In this document: positions 51,889-60,451 of the stretch, one piece after another
How the letters are laid out: each line of letters starts with the position of its first letter
How positions within the stretch are numbered: position 1 is the stretch's first letter
DNA from: Sulfitobacter brevis
GTDB taxonomy: Bacteria > Pseudomonadota > Alphaproteobacteria > Rhodobacterales > Rhodobacteraceae
Direction: 5' to 3'
Length of the DNA: 64,000 bases
Assembly (NCBI RefSeq): GCF_900112755.1
Contig: NZ_FOMW01000006.1
Span: 124,001 to 188,000 of the forward strand
Made by a program: the position numbers and the translations under genes
Notes under the pieces: generated by a model
The model's database searches: none
Seen by the model: only the letters and a program-made list of their open reading frames with translations
What the model was told of the DNA's origin: nothing

Positions 51889-52626
51889 ATGTTTGATTTG
51901 ACAGGGAAAAATGCGTTGGTTACCGGAGCGTCCGGCGGTATCGGTGCCGAGATTGCCCGCAGCCTGCATGCCCGTGGCGCGACTGTGGGCCTGTCCGGCA
52001 CCCGCACCGAGCCTTTGGAGGCGCTGGCCGCTGAATTGGGTGAGCGCGCGTATGTGCTGCCCTGTAACCTGAGCGATATGGAAGCTGTCGAGGCGCTGCC
52101 GAAACAGGCGGCAGAGGCGATGGGATCGGTGGATATTCTGGTCAATAACGCAGGTATCACCCGCGATAATCTTTTCATGCGGATGTCGGATGACGAATGG
52201 AACAGCGTGATAAACGTTAACCTCACGGCGACCTTCAAGCTGTGCAAGGGTGTCATGCGCGGCATGATGAAGGCGCGTTGGGGCCGGATTGTGAATATCT
52301 CGTCGGTGGTGGGTGCCACCGGTAATCCTGGGCAGGCCAACTATGCGGCCTCCAAGGCAGGGATGATCGGGATGTCGAAGTCGTTGGCCTATGAGGTCGC
52401 GAGCCGTGGTATTACCGTTAATGCGGTCGCACCGGGTTTTATTACCACCGCGATGACCGACAAGCTGACCGCTGACCAGAAAGCCGGTATCATGGGGCAG
52501 ATTCCCGCTGGCCGGATGGGGGATCCCGCAGAGATCGCGGCGGCTGTTGTTTATCTGGCAAGTACGGAAGCGGGCTATGTCACCGGAACGACCTTGCATG
52601 TGAACGGCGGCATGGCCATGCTATAG
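51889..52626 (+). CDS. fabG: 3-oxoacyl-ACP reductase
   Basis: This 245-residue short-chain dehydrogenase reduces beta-ketoacyl-ACP with NADPH. The cofactor loop is VTGASGGIGAEIA, and the catalytic triad is S139, Y152 and K156 (in NISSVVGATGNPGQANYAASKAG). VNNAGITRDNLFMRM and the C-terminal GYVTGTTLHVNGGMAML are diagnostic for FabG. AGGAGAGACAG precedes the ATG. acpP follows after 205 bases. Confidence 0.96.
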   Translation: MFDLTGKNALVTGASGGIGAEIARSLHARGATVGLSGTRTEPLEALAAELGERAYVLPCNLSDMEAVEALPKQAAEAMGSVDILVNNAGITRDNLFMRMSDDEWNSVINVNLTATFKLCKGVMRGMMKARWGRIVNISSVVGATGNPGQANYAASKAGMIGMSKSLAYEVASRGITVNAVAPGFITTAMTDKLTADQKAGIMGQIPAGRMGDPAEIAAAVVYLASTEAGYVTGTTLHVNGGMAML

Positions 52627-52831
52627 AACAATCCGTAATAACATTTGCGCCCTTTGCGTCATATGCTAAAGGGGGCGCAGAATCGAGGCAATGGGCGCTT
52701 GATCGCCCCGCAAACCTTGTGCAAACAAGGATCAGAGCCGCCCCTGACCACGGGGCATCCTCCAACCGCCGAGATCGGTGCGCGGAAATATTATTGGGTC
52801 CAGTCAGACCCGGAAGAAATGAGGACTTATT

Positions 52832-53065
52832 ATGAGCGACGTCGCAGACCGCGTGAAAAAGATCGTTGTTGAGCACCTTGGTGTTGAAGAGGATAAAGTG
52901 ACCGAGAATGCGTCGTTCATCGACGATCTTGGCGCAGACAGCCTTGACACTGTTGAGCTGGTCATGGCCTTCGAAGAAGAGTTCGGCATCGAGATCCCTG
53001 ATGACGCGGCTGAAAACATCCAGACGTTCGGCGATGCGGTCAAGTTCATCAAGGAAGCTTCCTGA
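52832..53065 (+). CDS. acpP: Acyl carrier protein
   Basis: This 77-residue acidic carrier protein holds growing acyl chains on a phosphopantetheine attached to S37 (in [18 protein letters not shown]). Length and sequence ([30 protein letters not shown]) are standard. It is separated from fabG by 205 bases that probably hold its own promoter, and a terminator follows. Confidence 0.97.
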   Translation: MSDVADRVKKIVVEHLGVEEDKVTENASFIDDLGADSLDTVELVMAFEEEFGIEIPDDAAENIQTFGDAVKFIKEAS

Positions 53066-53110
53066 TAGACTGCTGCCGCCTGCAAACCGCAGGCGTGGCG
53101 ATAAAAACTG

Positions 53111-53145
53111 AACGGCGTTGTTCCCTTGCGGAATAACGCCGTTTT
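53111..53145 (+). terminator. Rho-independent terminator after acpP
   Basis: AACGGCGTT and AACGCCGTT form a 9-bp stem that extends by further pairs (TTCC/GGAA) around a short loop, followed by TTT. It ends the acpP message. Confidence 0.8.
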
Positions 53146-53238
53146 TCGTTTGAACAGACATCTGTGGGTTGAATGGCAGGCGCGGGCGGCGCAAAAGTAA
53201 CGCTGAATATTCCAGCCTGAAGGCATCCTGAATTTCTT

Positions 53239-53772
53239 ATGTCGCGCACCGTTCCTACGATAAATACGCCGCGCGTCACGCTGCGGGCCATGCGGGCCGA
53301 AGATTTTCCACGCTTTGCCGAGCTTTGGATAACCCCGCCCCTTGAAGCCGAGGTTCTGGGCGAGCCGCGCAGTAAAGCGCAGTCGTGGGATGCATTTTTA
53401 CGGATTGCCGGGCACTGGCAGATCGTAGGTTTTGGCCAATGGGCAATCCAGTTGCGAGGCGCCAAGCCGATGGCGGGGCAGACAGGATTTTTCTTTGGAT
53501 CGCGTGGCCTCGGCGATGATTTCGATCCCTTTCCAGAGGCAGGTTGGCTGTTGGATCCTGTGCGCCAAGGGGCGGGGATCGGGCTGGAGGCGGCACGCGC
53601 CGCGCATGACTGGTTTGACAGGGTGGTGGCAGGGCGCACGGTATGCATGGTCCAGCCAGATAACACGCCCTCGCTCGTGATAGCTGAGGCCTTGGGATAT
53701 GCGGCGCTGCGCGAGATTGAATATGACGGGGCGCTGATGCGCATTATGACGCGCAAGGGTCCGCCGATCTGA
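53239..53772 (+). CDS. GNAT-family N-acetyltransferase (RimJ/RimL type)
   Basis: This 177-residue protein is a GNAT acyltransferase. Family traits are the opening RVTLRAMRAEDFPRFAELW, a beta-bulge strand EAGWLLDPVRQGAGIGLEAARAAHDWF where RQGAGIG is the acetyl-CoA pyrophosphate loop, and the C-terminal VCMVQPDNTPSLVIAEALGYAAL. The substrate is not evident. It lies between acpP and fabF, read in the same direction, but as an independent unit behind a terminator. Confidence 0.82.
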   Translation: MSRTVPTINTPRVTLRAMRAEDFPRFAELWITPPLEAEVLGEPRSKAQSWDAFLRIAGHWQIVGFGQWAIQLRGAKPMAGQTGFFFGSRGLGDDFDPFPEAGWLLDPVRQGAGIGLEAARAAHDWFDRVVAGRTVCMVQPDNTPSLVIAEALGYAALREIEYDGALMRIMTRKGPPI

Positions 53773-53890
53773 AGGCAGGCGGCAATGCAGGACCGGGCTG
53801 TGACAAGGGTAAGAGGCTCAGCACCCTTGAACAATTGGCCTTTCGCAAGGTATAGCCGAGCAAAGCGACAAGATACCAAGGGGCTTGGAT

Positions 53891-55150
53891 ATGCGTAGAG
53901 TTGTAGTGACAGGGCTGGGTCTGGTGACACCGTTGGCCGATGGGGTCGAGGCCAGTTGGTCGCGGATTCTTGACGGTCAGTCGGGCGCGGGACCAATCAC
54001 CGGATTTGATCCATCGCGGTTGGTGACACAATACGCCTGTGAAGTGCCTTTGGGCGACGGCACCGACGGCACCTTTAATGCCGATACCTATATGGAGCCA
54101 AAAGAGCAGCGTAAGGTCGATACCTTTATTCTGTTCGGTATGGCTGCTGCCCAGCAGGCTGTTGAGGATTCCGGATGGAAGCCCACAGACAGAGAAGACC
54201 TTGAGCGCACAGGTGTGCTGATCGGGTCGGGCATCGGCGGGCTGAATTCCATCGCCAACACCGCGATCATGATGAATGAAAAGGGCCCGCGCCGCGTGAG
54301 CCCGTTCTTTGTGCCAGGTGCGTTGATCAACCTGATCTCGGGCCAGGTAAGCATCCGTTATGGCTTTCGCGGGCCGAACCATTCGGTCGTGACGGCCTGT
54401 TCGACGGGCGCACATGCGATTGGCGATGCCAGCCGTTTGATCATGCACGGCGATGCCGATGTGATGGTGGCGGGCGGCGCCGAGGCGGCGATCTGCGAGA
54501 TCGGTATTGCGGGCTTTAATGCTTGCAAGGCGCTGAGCACCAAGCGGGGCGACGACCCCAAGAAAGCCAGCCGCCCTTACGACGCCGACCGTGATGGTTT
54601 TGTCATGGGCGAAGGCGCAGGCATTGTCGTGCTGGAAGAATACGAGCACGCCAAGGCGCGCGGTGCGAAAATTTATGCCGAAGTGTTGGGTTATGGTCTG
54701 TCGGGCGATGCCTATCACATCACCGCTCCTTCCGAGGATGGTGACGGCGCGGAACGCTCGATGCGTTCGGCGTTGAGAGGCGCAGGGCTGGAGCCGAAGG
54801 ACGTGGATTACATTAACGCGCACGGCACATCGACCATGGCGGACGTGATCGAATTGCGCGCTGTTGAGCGGATGATGGGCGAGCACGCCGATAAGGTGAC
54901 AATGTCATCGACAAAATCCGCTACGGGTCACCTGTTGGGGGCTGCGGGCGCGATTGAAGCGATCTTTAGCATTCTGGCGATCCGCGATCAGGTGGCACCG
55001 CCCACAATCAACCTTGATAACCTCGCGGTTGAGACCAAGATTGACTTGGCAGCGAACAAAAAGGTCGAGCGTAAGATCGACGTGGCGTTAAGCAATTCAT
55101 TCGGCTTTGGCGGCACCAATGCCAGCGTGCTGTTCGGGAAACTCTCCTGA
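53891..55150 (+). CDS. fabF: 3-oxoacyl-ACP synthase II
   Basis: This 419-residue condensing enzyme elongates acyl-ACP with malonyl-ACP. The nucleophile is C170 in VTACSTGAHAIG; the two histidines are in INAHGTSTMADVIE and KSATGHLLGAAGA. It begins MRRVVVTGLGLVTPLADGVEASW, normal for FabF. ATG 53891 is used. Its stop overlaps the mltG ATG by one base. Confidence 0.96.
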   Translation: MRRVVVTGLGLVTPLADGVEASWSRILDGQSGAGPITGFDPSRLVTQYACEVPLGDGTDGTFNADTYMEPKEQRKVDTFILFGMAAAQQAVEDSGWKPTDREDLERTGVLIGSGIGGLNSIANTAIMMNEKGPRRVSPFFVPGALINLISGQVSIRYGFRGPNHSVVTACSTGAHAIGDASRLIMHGDADVMVAGGAEAAICEIGIAGFNACKALSTKRGDDPKKASRPYDADRDGFVMGEGAGIVVLEEYEHAKARGAKIYAEVLGYGLSGDAYHITAPSEDGDGAERSMRSALRGAGLEPKDVDYINAHGTSTMADVIELRAVERMMGEHADKVTMSSTKSATGHLLGAAGAIEAIFSILAIRDQVAPPTINLDNLAVETKIDLAANKKVERKIDVALSNSFGFGGTNASVLFGKLS

Positions 55151-56334
55151 TGTGGCGAAATATTGCGTCGAACGCCATCACCTTTCTGATGGTGGGGTTC
55201 TTCCTTTTGGGGGGTGTTATTCTGTGGGGTAAGACCCAATACACCGCCGAGGGACCGCTTGATCAGGCGATCTGCGTTCAGGTTGAGCGTGGATCGAACA
55301 TGCGCAAGGTCAGTCGTGATCTTGAAGAGCAAGGCGCGGTGACATCGGCGGCGATTTTCCGGATCGGCGCGGATTATTCCGAGATGACCGGCAACCTCAA
55401 GGCTGGGAGCTTTCTGGTACAGCCTACGACCTCGATGGAGGGGATCGTTGATGTGATCACGCGCGGCGGTGCCAGCACCTGCGGGACGGAAGTTGTGTAC
55501 CGTATCGGGGTGAACCGTGTGAGCGTACAGGTGCGCGAGCTTGATCCGGTGACCAATAGATTTGTCGAGCGTGCCGAGTTTGAACCGGGTGTCGAAGAGA
55601 CACCGGAAGTCTACGGCGAGATGAAGGAAAAGGCGGACACCCGTCTGCGTGTTGCCATGGCCGAAGGCGTGACAAGCTGGCAGGTGGTTGAGGCACTCAA
55701 GGGCATCGAGGTACTGGCAGGCAAGGTCGAGACCGTGCCGGAGGAAGGCACGCTGGCGCCCGACAGCTATGAAGTGCGGCCCGGTGATGACCGTGCTGAA
55801 TTGCTGGCCCAGATGGCTGCGGCACAAGCCAGAGCACTTGCAGATGCGTGGGAAAACCGCGCGCCCGGATTGCCTGTAAGCTCGCCTGAGGAGCTGCTGA
55901 TACTGGCCTCGATCGTGGAGAAAGAGACCGGCGTGCCGGAAGAGCGCAAGCAGGTCGCGAGCGTTTTTGTTAACCGTCTGAACCAGGGCATGCGGTTGCA
56001 AACTGACCCGACGGTGATTTACGGTGTGACCGAGGGTAAGGGCGTCTTGGGCCGTGGTCTGCGCCAGTCCGAGTTGCGCAAAGAGACGCCGTGGAACACC
56101 TATGTGATCGCTGGATTGCCGCCAACACCGATTGCCAATCCGGGACGTGCAAGCCTGATGGCCGCAGCGCAGCCTGATACATCGGAGTTCATATTCTTTG
56201 TTGCCGATGGCACGGGTGGCCATGCTTTTGCCGAGACATTGGACGAGCACAACAAGAACGTGGCGAACTGGCGGAAGATCGAGGCAGAGCGCGGCGCGGA
56301 GGCGGCTGGCAATGCGTCAACTGGCGGGAACTAG
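55150..56334 (+). CDS. mltG: Endolytic murein transglycosylase MltG
   Basis: This 394-residue inner-membrane protein cuts nascent peptidoglycan and may terminate glycan chains. One membrane segment (ITFLMVGFFLLGGVILWG) is followed by a LysM-like part and the YceG domain. The catalytic motif is LASIVEKETGVPEERKQVASVFVNRL, followed by GMRLQTDPTVIYG and YVIAGLPPTPIANPGRASL. It is coupled to fabF by a one-base overlap. Its tail has a low-complexity end (ERGAEAAGNASTGGN). The GTA cluster follows 257 bases on. Confidence 0.95.
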   Translation: MWRNIASNAITFLMVGFFLLGGVILWGKTQYTAEGPLDQAICVQVERGSNMRKVSRDLEEQGAVTSAAIFRIGADYSEMTGNLKAGSFLVQPTTSMEGIVDVITRGGASTCGTEVVYRIGVNRVSVQVRELDPVTNRFVERAEFEPGVEETPEVYGEMKEKADTRLRVAMAEGVTSWQVVEALKGIEVLAGKVETVPEEGTLAPDSYEVRPGDDRAELLAQMAAAQARALADAWENRAPGLPVSSPEELLILASIVEKETGVPEERKQVASVFVNRLNQGMRLQTDPTVIYGVTEGKGVLGRGLRQSELRKETPWNTYVIAGLPPTPIANPGRASLMAAAQPDTSEFIFFVADGTGGHAFAETLDEHNKNVANWRKIEAERGAEAAGNASTGGN

Positions 56335-56448
56335 GCCGGAAATCCCGATGTTTGGAGAGGCGGAAGTCGCGAGCTTTTCCAGCTCTCTTAGTCGAATTTT
56401 TAGGATTTTATTAAGTATCGTAAGGGGTTGGAAGGTTTCGTTAACCTC

Positions 56449-56487
56449 TTGACACTTGACTTTGCGAACGATCCACCCTAGTAATTA
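56449..56487 (+). promoter_or_regulatory. Candidate promoter of the GTA gene cluster
   Basis: TTGACA at 56449-56454 and TTGACT at 56456-56461 overlap as possible -35 elements; the latter is followed after 17 bases by TAGTAATTA (56479-56487) as a weak -10. This is about 104 bases before g1. The upstream stretch GGTTTCGTTAACC may hold regulator contacts. No transcription start is known. Confidence 0.35.
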
Positions 56488-56510
56488 TGGCATGCTAGAA
56501 GAGATGGGCA

Positions 56511-56545
56511 AACGGCCCCGGATGAAAATCCGGCGGTCGTTTTTT
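56511..56545 (+). terminator. Terminator-like hairpin in the GTA leader
   Basis: A 13-bp stem with one bulged C and a GU pair closes on a GAAA tetraloop (arms 56511-56523 and 56528-56541) and is followed by T residues to 56545. It has the form of an intrinsic terminator, 166 bases after the mltG stop but downstream of the candidate GTA promoter and 46 bases before g1. It may end mltG transcripts or act as an attenuator for the GTA genes. Confidence 0.7.
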
Positions 56546-56590
56546 CATGTCTGCTCGGTTTGGAGACCCCAAACGAGAGGTATCACCACC

Positions 56591-56917
56591 ATGATCACCA
56601 CGGAGCAAGAGATTGCCGCGAGCGAAGAACTTTTGTCCTCGCTCAAGAGCGCCATCGGCGACTTACGCCGAGAAATAGAAGGTCTGAAATCACAGGCCCA
56701 ATCCGGGGAGGAGATCACGGAAACTGCAACGTCCAAGGCGGTTGGCAAGATCGCCGGCATGGTCGGGACGTGCATCAAAGTGGAGAACTATCTGAATGAG
56801 TGCAGAAACAGGCAGGCAGGCATCGCCCGAGGCGGCTATGCCCTCGACCTTGAGCAAGCGCGGACTGAGATCGGGTGCAAGTTGGATAAGCTGCGCTGCT
56901 CGCTTTATCCAAAATGA
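56591..56917 (+). CDS. GTA gene g1, small terminase subunit
   Basis: This 108-residue protein corresponds to g1 of the RcGTA cluster, the small terminase subunit. It is mostly helical, with TTEQEIAASEELLSSLKSAIGDLRREIEGLKSQ followed by TSKAVGKIAGMVGTCIKVENYLNECRN and EQARTEIGCKLDKLRCSLY. It lacks the DNA-binding helix-turn-helix of phage TerS proteins, in line with GTA packaging without a pac site. ATG 56591 is chosen from alignment of the core; the same frame is open to 56456 across the leader hairpin. Its 3' end overlaps the large terminase gene. Confidence 0.78.
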   Translation: MITTEQEIAASEELLSSLKSAIGDLRREIEGLKSQAQSGEEITETATSKAVGKIAGMVGTCIKVENYLNECRNRQAGIARGGYALDLEQARTEIGCKLDKLRCSLYPK

Positions 56918-58208
56918 CTTTTTGGCGGGACTAGATGAGGGAGAGCTTCGCGCTCTCCCTTTTTTATTCGAGTTCTGGGCGATGGAGCACCAGCTACCCC
57001 CGGACGGCGATTGGCGGGCCTGGGTAATCATGGGCGGCCGTGGTGCAGGCAAGACGCGCGCGGGGGCGGAATGGGTGCGGTCGGTCGTGGAGGGGGCGCG
57101 GCCGCTGGATGCGGGGCGCTGTAAACGGGTGGCGCTGGTCGGTGAGACGATTGAGCAGGTGCGCGAGGTGATGATTTTTGGCGATAGCGGCATCTTGGCC
57201 TGTTCGCCCGAGGATCGGCGACCGGATTGGGAGGCGACGCGCAAGCGGTTGGTTTGGCCCAATGGGGCGGTCGCGACGGTACACACGGCGCATGACCCTG
57301 AAGGGTTGCGGGGGCCGCAGTTTGATGCCGCATGGGTGGATGAACTTGCGAAGTGGAAGCGCGGGCAGGAGGCTTGGGACCAGCTGCAGTTTGCGCTGCG
57401 TTTGGGGGATCAGCCGCAGGTTTGTGTGACGACAACGCCGCGCAACGTCGGCGTGTTGAAAGATTTGCTGAAGGTGCCGTCGACCGTGGTGACCCATGCG
57501 CCGACCGAGGCCAACGCGGCCAATCTGGCGGCGAGCTTTCTGGAGGAAGTGCGGGCGCGGTACCGGGGCACGCGGCTTGGGCGGCAGGAACTGGACGGGG
57601 TGTTGCTGGCGGATGCCGAAGGGGCGCTGTGGACCAGTGTGATGCTGGAGGAAGGCCGTGTACGCGCCGTGCCGGAGTTTGATCGCATCGTCGTGGGGCT
57701 TGATCCGGCGACGACGAGCGGCGCTGCGTCGGACGAATGCGGGATCGTTGTGGTGGGGGCGCAGACCAAAGGGCCACCGCAGAACTGGCGCGCCGTGGTT
57801 TTGGCGGATTGCACGGTGCAGGGGGCCACGCCGAGTGGCTGGGCGCGGGCGGCGATTGCGGCGATGGAGCAATTTGGCGCGGATCGTTTGATTGCCGAGG
57901 TCAATCAGGGCGGGCAGATGGTGGGCGAGGTGATCCGCGGGATTGATCCATTGGTACCGTTGAAGTCGGTGCATGCGAGCCGTGGAAAGGTGGCCCGGGC
58001 CGAGCCTGTCGCGGCGCTTTATGAGCAGGGGCGGGTCGGGCACGTCGCGGGGATGGATGCGCTGGAGGACCAGATGTGCCGGATGACAGCGCGGGGCTAT
58101 GAGGGCGGCGGCAGCCCGGACCGCGTTGATGCGCTGGTTTGGGCGCTGCATGAGCTGATGATCGAACCAGCGGCGACATGGCGCAGCCCGGGTGTGCGGT
58201 CGTTGTGA
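56838..58208 (+). CDS. GTA gene g2, large terminase subunit
   Basis: This 456-residue ATPase/nuclease packages DNA into GTA heads. Walker A is IMGGRGAGKTRAGAEW, Walker B FDAAWVDELAKW, and coupling region CVTTTPRN; the nuclease half includes VVGLDPATTSG, LIAEVNQGGQM and GSPDRVDALVWALHEL with acidic metal ligands. The ATG at 56838 follows GAGG; an in-frame ATG at 56796 adds 14 residues and is also possible. It overlaps g1 by 80 bases. It is typical of HK97-type terminases found in Rhodobacterales GTA clusters. Confidence 0.92.
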   Translation: MPSTLSKRGLRSGASWISCAARFIQNDFLAGLDEGELRALPFLFEFWAMEHQLPPDGDWRAWVIMGGRGAGKTRAGAEWVRSVVEGARPLDAGRCKRVALVGETIEQVREVMIFGDSGILACSPEDRRPDWEATRKRLVWPNGAVATVHTAHDPEGLRGPQFDAAWVDELAKWKRGQEAWDQLQFALRLGDQPQVCVTTTPRNVGVLKDLLKVPSTVVTHAPTEANAANLAASFLEEVRARYRGTRLGRQELDGVLLADAEGALWTSVMLEEGRVRAVPEFDRIVVGLDPATTSGAASDECGIVVVGAQTKGPPQNWRAVVLADCTVQGATPSGWARAAIAAMEQFGADRLIAEVNQGGQMVGEVIRGIDPLVPLKSVHASRGKVARAEPVAALYEQGRVGHVAGMDALEDQMCRMTARGYEGGGSPDRVDALVWALHELMIEPAATWRSPGVRSL

Positions 58209-58405
58209 GCGGGCGCTTGCAGAGGAGCCGTGGATTTTAGGTCGGGGTTGGCATGAGTTTACTTCGCAAAATGAAATTGGGATTTTGAGGTGTTGCGCGG
58301 GGGTGCGGGCGCTGTGGTTTCGAGACGTTAAAGGTTTGGTGAGAAATTCAATACCGAGCCAAGGGGTAACCCTTGCGGGATGCGGCGGATCTGAGGAGCA
58401 ACGGC

Positions 58406-59584
58406 ATGGTATTTGACTTTCTGCGACGTGGAGCGGCGGCGGATGTGCCGGAGCAGAAGGCTTCGGCGACAGGGCCTGTGGTCGCGTATCAGACATCGGG
58501 CCGGGTTGCTTGGAGCCCGCGCGATGCGGTGAGTCTGACGCGGGTCGGGTTTTGTGGTAATCCCGTTGGGTTCCGGTCGGTGAAGTTGATCGCGGAAGCG
58601 GCGGCAGCGTTGCCCTTGGTAGTGCAGGACGCGGCGCAGCGATTTGACAGCCATCCCGTCATTGATTTGCTGGCCCAGCCGAACGGGGCGCAGGGGCGGG
58701 CCGAATTGCTGGAAGCGCTGTATGCGCAGTTGTTGTTGTCGGGCAATGCCTATGTCGAGGCAGTGGGCGGCGATGCAGGGTTGCCGATGGAGTTGCATGT
58801 GTTGCGCAGCGACCGGATGAGCGTGGTGCCGGGGGCAGATGGCTGGCCGGTGGCATTTGAGTACGCGGTAGGCGGGCGCAAGCACCGGTTTGATGCCAGC
58901 GGGTCGGCGGTGCCGATTTGCCATATTCGCAACTTCCATCCGCAAGATGATCACTATGGCTTTAGTCCGTTGCAGGCGGCCGCGATGGCGATGGATGTGC
59001 ATAACGCGGCGTCGCGCTGGTCCAAGGCGTTGTTGGATAACGCCGCAAGGCCCAGCGGGGCGATCATCTATCGCGGTGCCGAGGGGCAGGGCAAGCTTAG
59101 CGAAGACCAGTACGACCGCTTGGTCAACGAGATGGAGAGCCATCATCAGGGCGCGCGCAATGCCGGGCGGCCGATGTTGTTGGAGGGCGGGCTGGATTGG
59201 AAGCCGATGGGGTTCTCGCCCTCGGACATGGAATTTCAAAAAACCAAGGAGAGTGCGGCGCGCGAGATTGCACTGGCCTTCGGGGTGCCGCCGATGCTGA
59301 TCGGGATCCAGGGCGATGCGACCTATGCCAATTATCAAGAAGCGCACCGAGCGTTTTACCGGCTGACAGTTCTGCCATTGGCGACGCGGGTGACGGCGGC
59401 GTTGGCGGTATGGTTGTCACGGTTCTCAGGGGAACGCGTCGAGGTGCGTCCTGATCTGGATCAGGTGCCGGCACTGGCGGGCGAGCGCGATGCGCAGTGG
59501 CAGCGGGTAAGCCGCGCGGAATTCCTCAGTGATGCGGAAAAGCGGCGTTTGCTGGGGTTGCCTGGGGAGGCGTCAGATGGGTGA
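58406..59584 (+). CDS. GTA gene g3, portal protein
   Basis: This 392-residue protein is an HK97-type portal that forms the ring through which DNA enters and leaves the head. WSPRDAVSLTRVGFCGNPVGFRSVKLIAEAAAALPL is the family start, followed by SGNAYVEAVGG, ICHIRNFHPQDDHYGFSPLQAAAMAMD and EIALAFGVPPMLIGIQGDATYANYQEAHRAFY. GAGGAGC lies before ATG 58406; a frame extending to 58373 is rejected. It overlaps the next small gene by 8 bases. Confidence 0.92.
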   Translation: MVFDFLRRGAAADVPEQKASATGPVVAYQTSGRVAWSPRDAVSLTRVGFCGNPVGFRSVKLIAEAAAALPLVVQDAAQRFDSHPVIDLLAQPNGAQGRAELLEALYAQLLLSGNAYVEAVGGDAGLPMELHVLRSDRMSVVPGADGWPVAFEYAVGGRKHRFDASGSAVPICHIRNFHPQDDHYGFSPLQAAAMAMDVHNAASRWSKALLDNAARPSGAIIYRGAEGQGKLSEDQYDRLVNEMESHHQGARNAGRPMLLEGGLDWKPMGFSPSDMEFQKTKESAAREIALAFGVPPMLIGIQGDATYANYQEAHRAFYRLTVLPLATRVTAALAVWLSRFSGERVEVRPDLDQVPALAGERDAQWQRVSRAEFLSDAEKRRLLGLPGEASDG

Positions 59585-59801
59585 GACGCCTTTGATGGAG
59601 CGGTTTGAATGTGCGCCGGGTCTGCGGCTGCAGGCGCATGAGAGGGTCAGTGAAATCCACCATGCCAATCTGCTGGAACGGCTGGACCGGTTGGAGCAGG
59701 TGATGGAGCGGCTGGAGCGGCGATTGTGGTTCACGGTTTACGGGGTGGTCGCGGTGATTTTGGCGCAAGCGGTTGAATCCTTTGTAATCGCCGTACCGTA
59801 A
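59577..59801 (+). CDS. GTA gene g3.5, small head-formation protein with membrane segment
   Basis: This 74-residue protein corresponds to the gene between portal and protease in RcGTA (rcc01685 type). It shows a coiled-coil-like block NLLERLDRLEQVMERLERRL followed by a hydrophobic segment WFTVYGVVAVILAQAVESFVIAV. Its exact role in GTA head formation is not known from sequence. It overlaps g3 by 8 bases. Confidence 0.8.
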   Translation: MGETPLMERFECAPGLRLQAHERVSEIHHANLLERLDRLEQVMERLERRLWFTVYGVVAVILAQAVESFVIAVP

Positions 59802-59827
59802 CGGGCTGAATTCTTAAGGAGAGTGCC

Positions 59828-60451
59828 ATGCAAATGGATATTATGAACCTCGGCCCTGCGCCGGGGAGCGGCGGAGGCTTGTCCGGGGACGGGCGCGAAC
59901 TGGAGCATAAATTTGCGCGGTTCGAGGATGTCACCGATGTGAAGGACGGCGTCGAGATCAGCGGCTATGCGAGCTTTTTCGGAGACGCGGATCAGGGCGG
60001 CGACGTAGTTCTGGCCGGAGCTTATGCCGAAAGCCTGAAGACGGTCGCGGCGGCGGGGCGCAGCATTAAAATGCTGTGGCAGCATGATCCGGCCCAGCCG
60101 ATTGGAGTTTGGGATGAAGTGCGTGAAGATGCGCGCGGGCTTTGGGTGAAGGGGCGGATACTCAGCTCGGTCGCCAAGGGCCGCGAGGCGGCAGCGCTGA
60201 TCGCGGCAGGGGCAATAGACGGGCTGAGCATCGGCTATCGCACCGTCAAGGCAAGTAAGAACACCAAGGGGCAACGGCTGTTGTCGCAATTGGAGCTTTG
60301 GGAAGTGTCGTTGGTGACCTTCCCGATGCAACCGACAGCGCGGGTCGCGGCCAAGGCGGATTGGATCGCCACGGGAGAGGCGCTGCGCGAGATGGCGGCG
60401 GCTTTGGAGGAGGCGCGGATCGGGCTTACGCAAAGAGGAGACGCGTCATGA
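59828..60451 (+). CDS. GTA gene g4, prohead protease
   Basis: This 207-residue HK97-family prohead protease trims the capsid protein during head maturation. FEDVTDVKDGVEISGYASFFGDADQGGDVVLAGAY, MLWQHDPAQPIGVWDE with the catalytic histidine, and IDGLSIGYRTVK with the catalytic serine match the family. TAAGGAGAG precedes the ATG. It ends in an ATGA overlap with the capsid gene. Confidence 0.92.
   Translation: MQMDIMNLGPAPGSGGGLSGDGRELEHKFARFEDVTDVKDGVEISGYASFFGDADQGGDVVLAGAYAESLKTVAAAGRSIKMLWQHDPAQPIGVWDEVREDARGLWVKGRILSSVAKGREAAALIAAGAIDGLSIGYRTVKASKNTKGQRLLSQLELWEVSLVTFPMQPTARVAAKADWIATGEALREMAAALEEARIGLTQRGDAS

Noticed and set aside
56456-56590. Longer N terminus for the small terminase gene
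   Set aside because: The frame is open, but it would translate through the terminator-like hairpin and has no clear ribosome-binding site; the conserved helical core begins at ATG 56591.
56994-58496. Antisense open frame of about 500 codons over the large terminase
   Set aside because: The terminase frame has intact ATPase and nuclease motifs; the antisense product is Arg/Pro/His-rich and without domain features.
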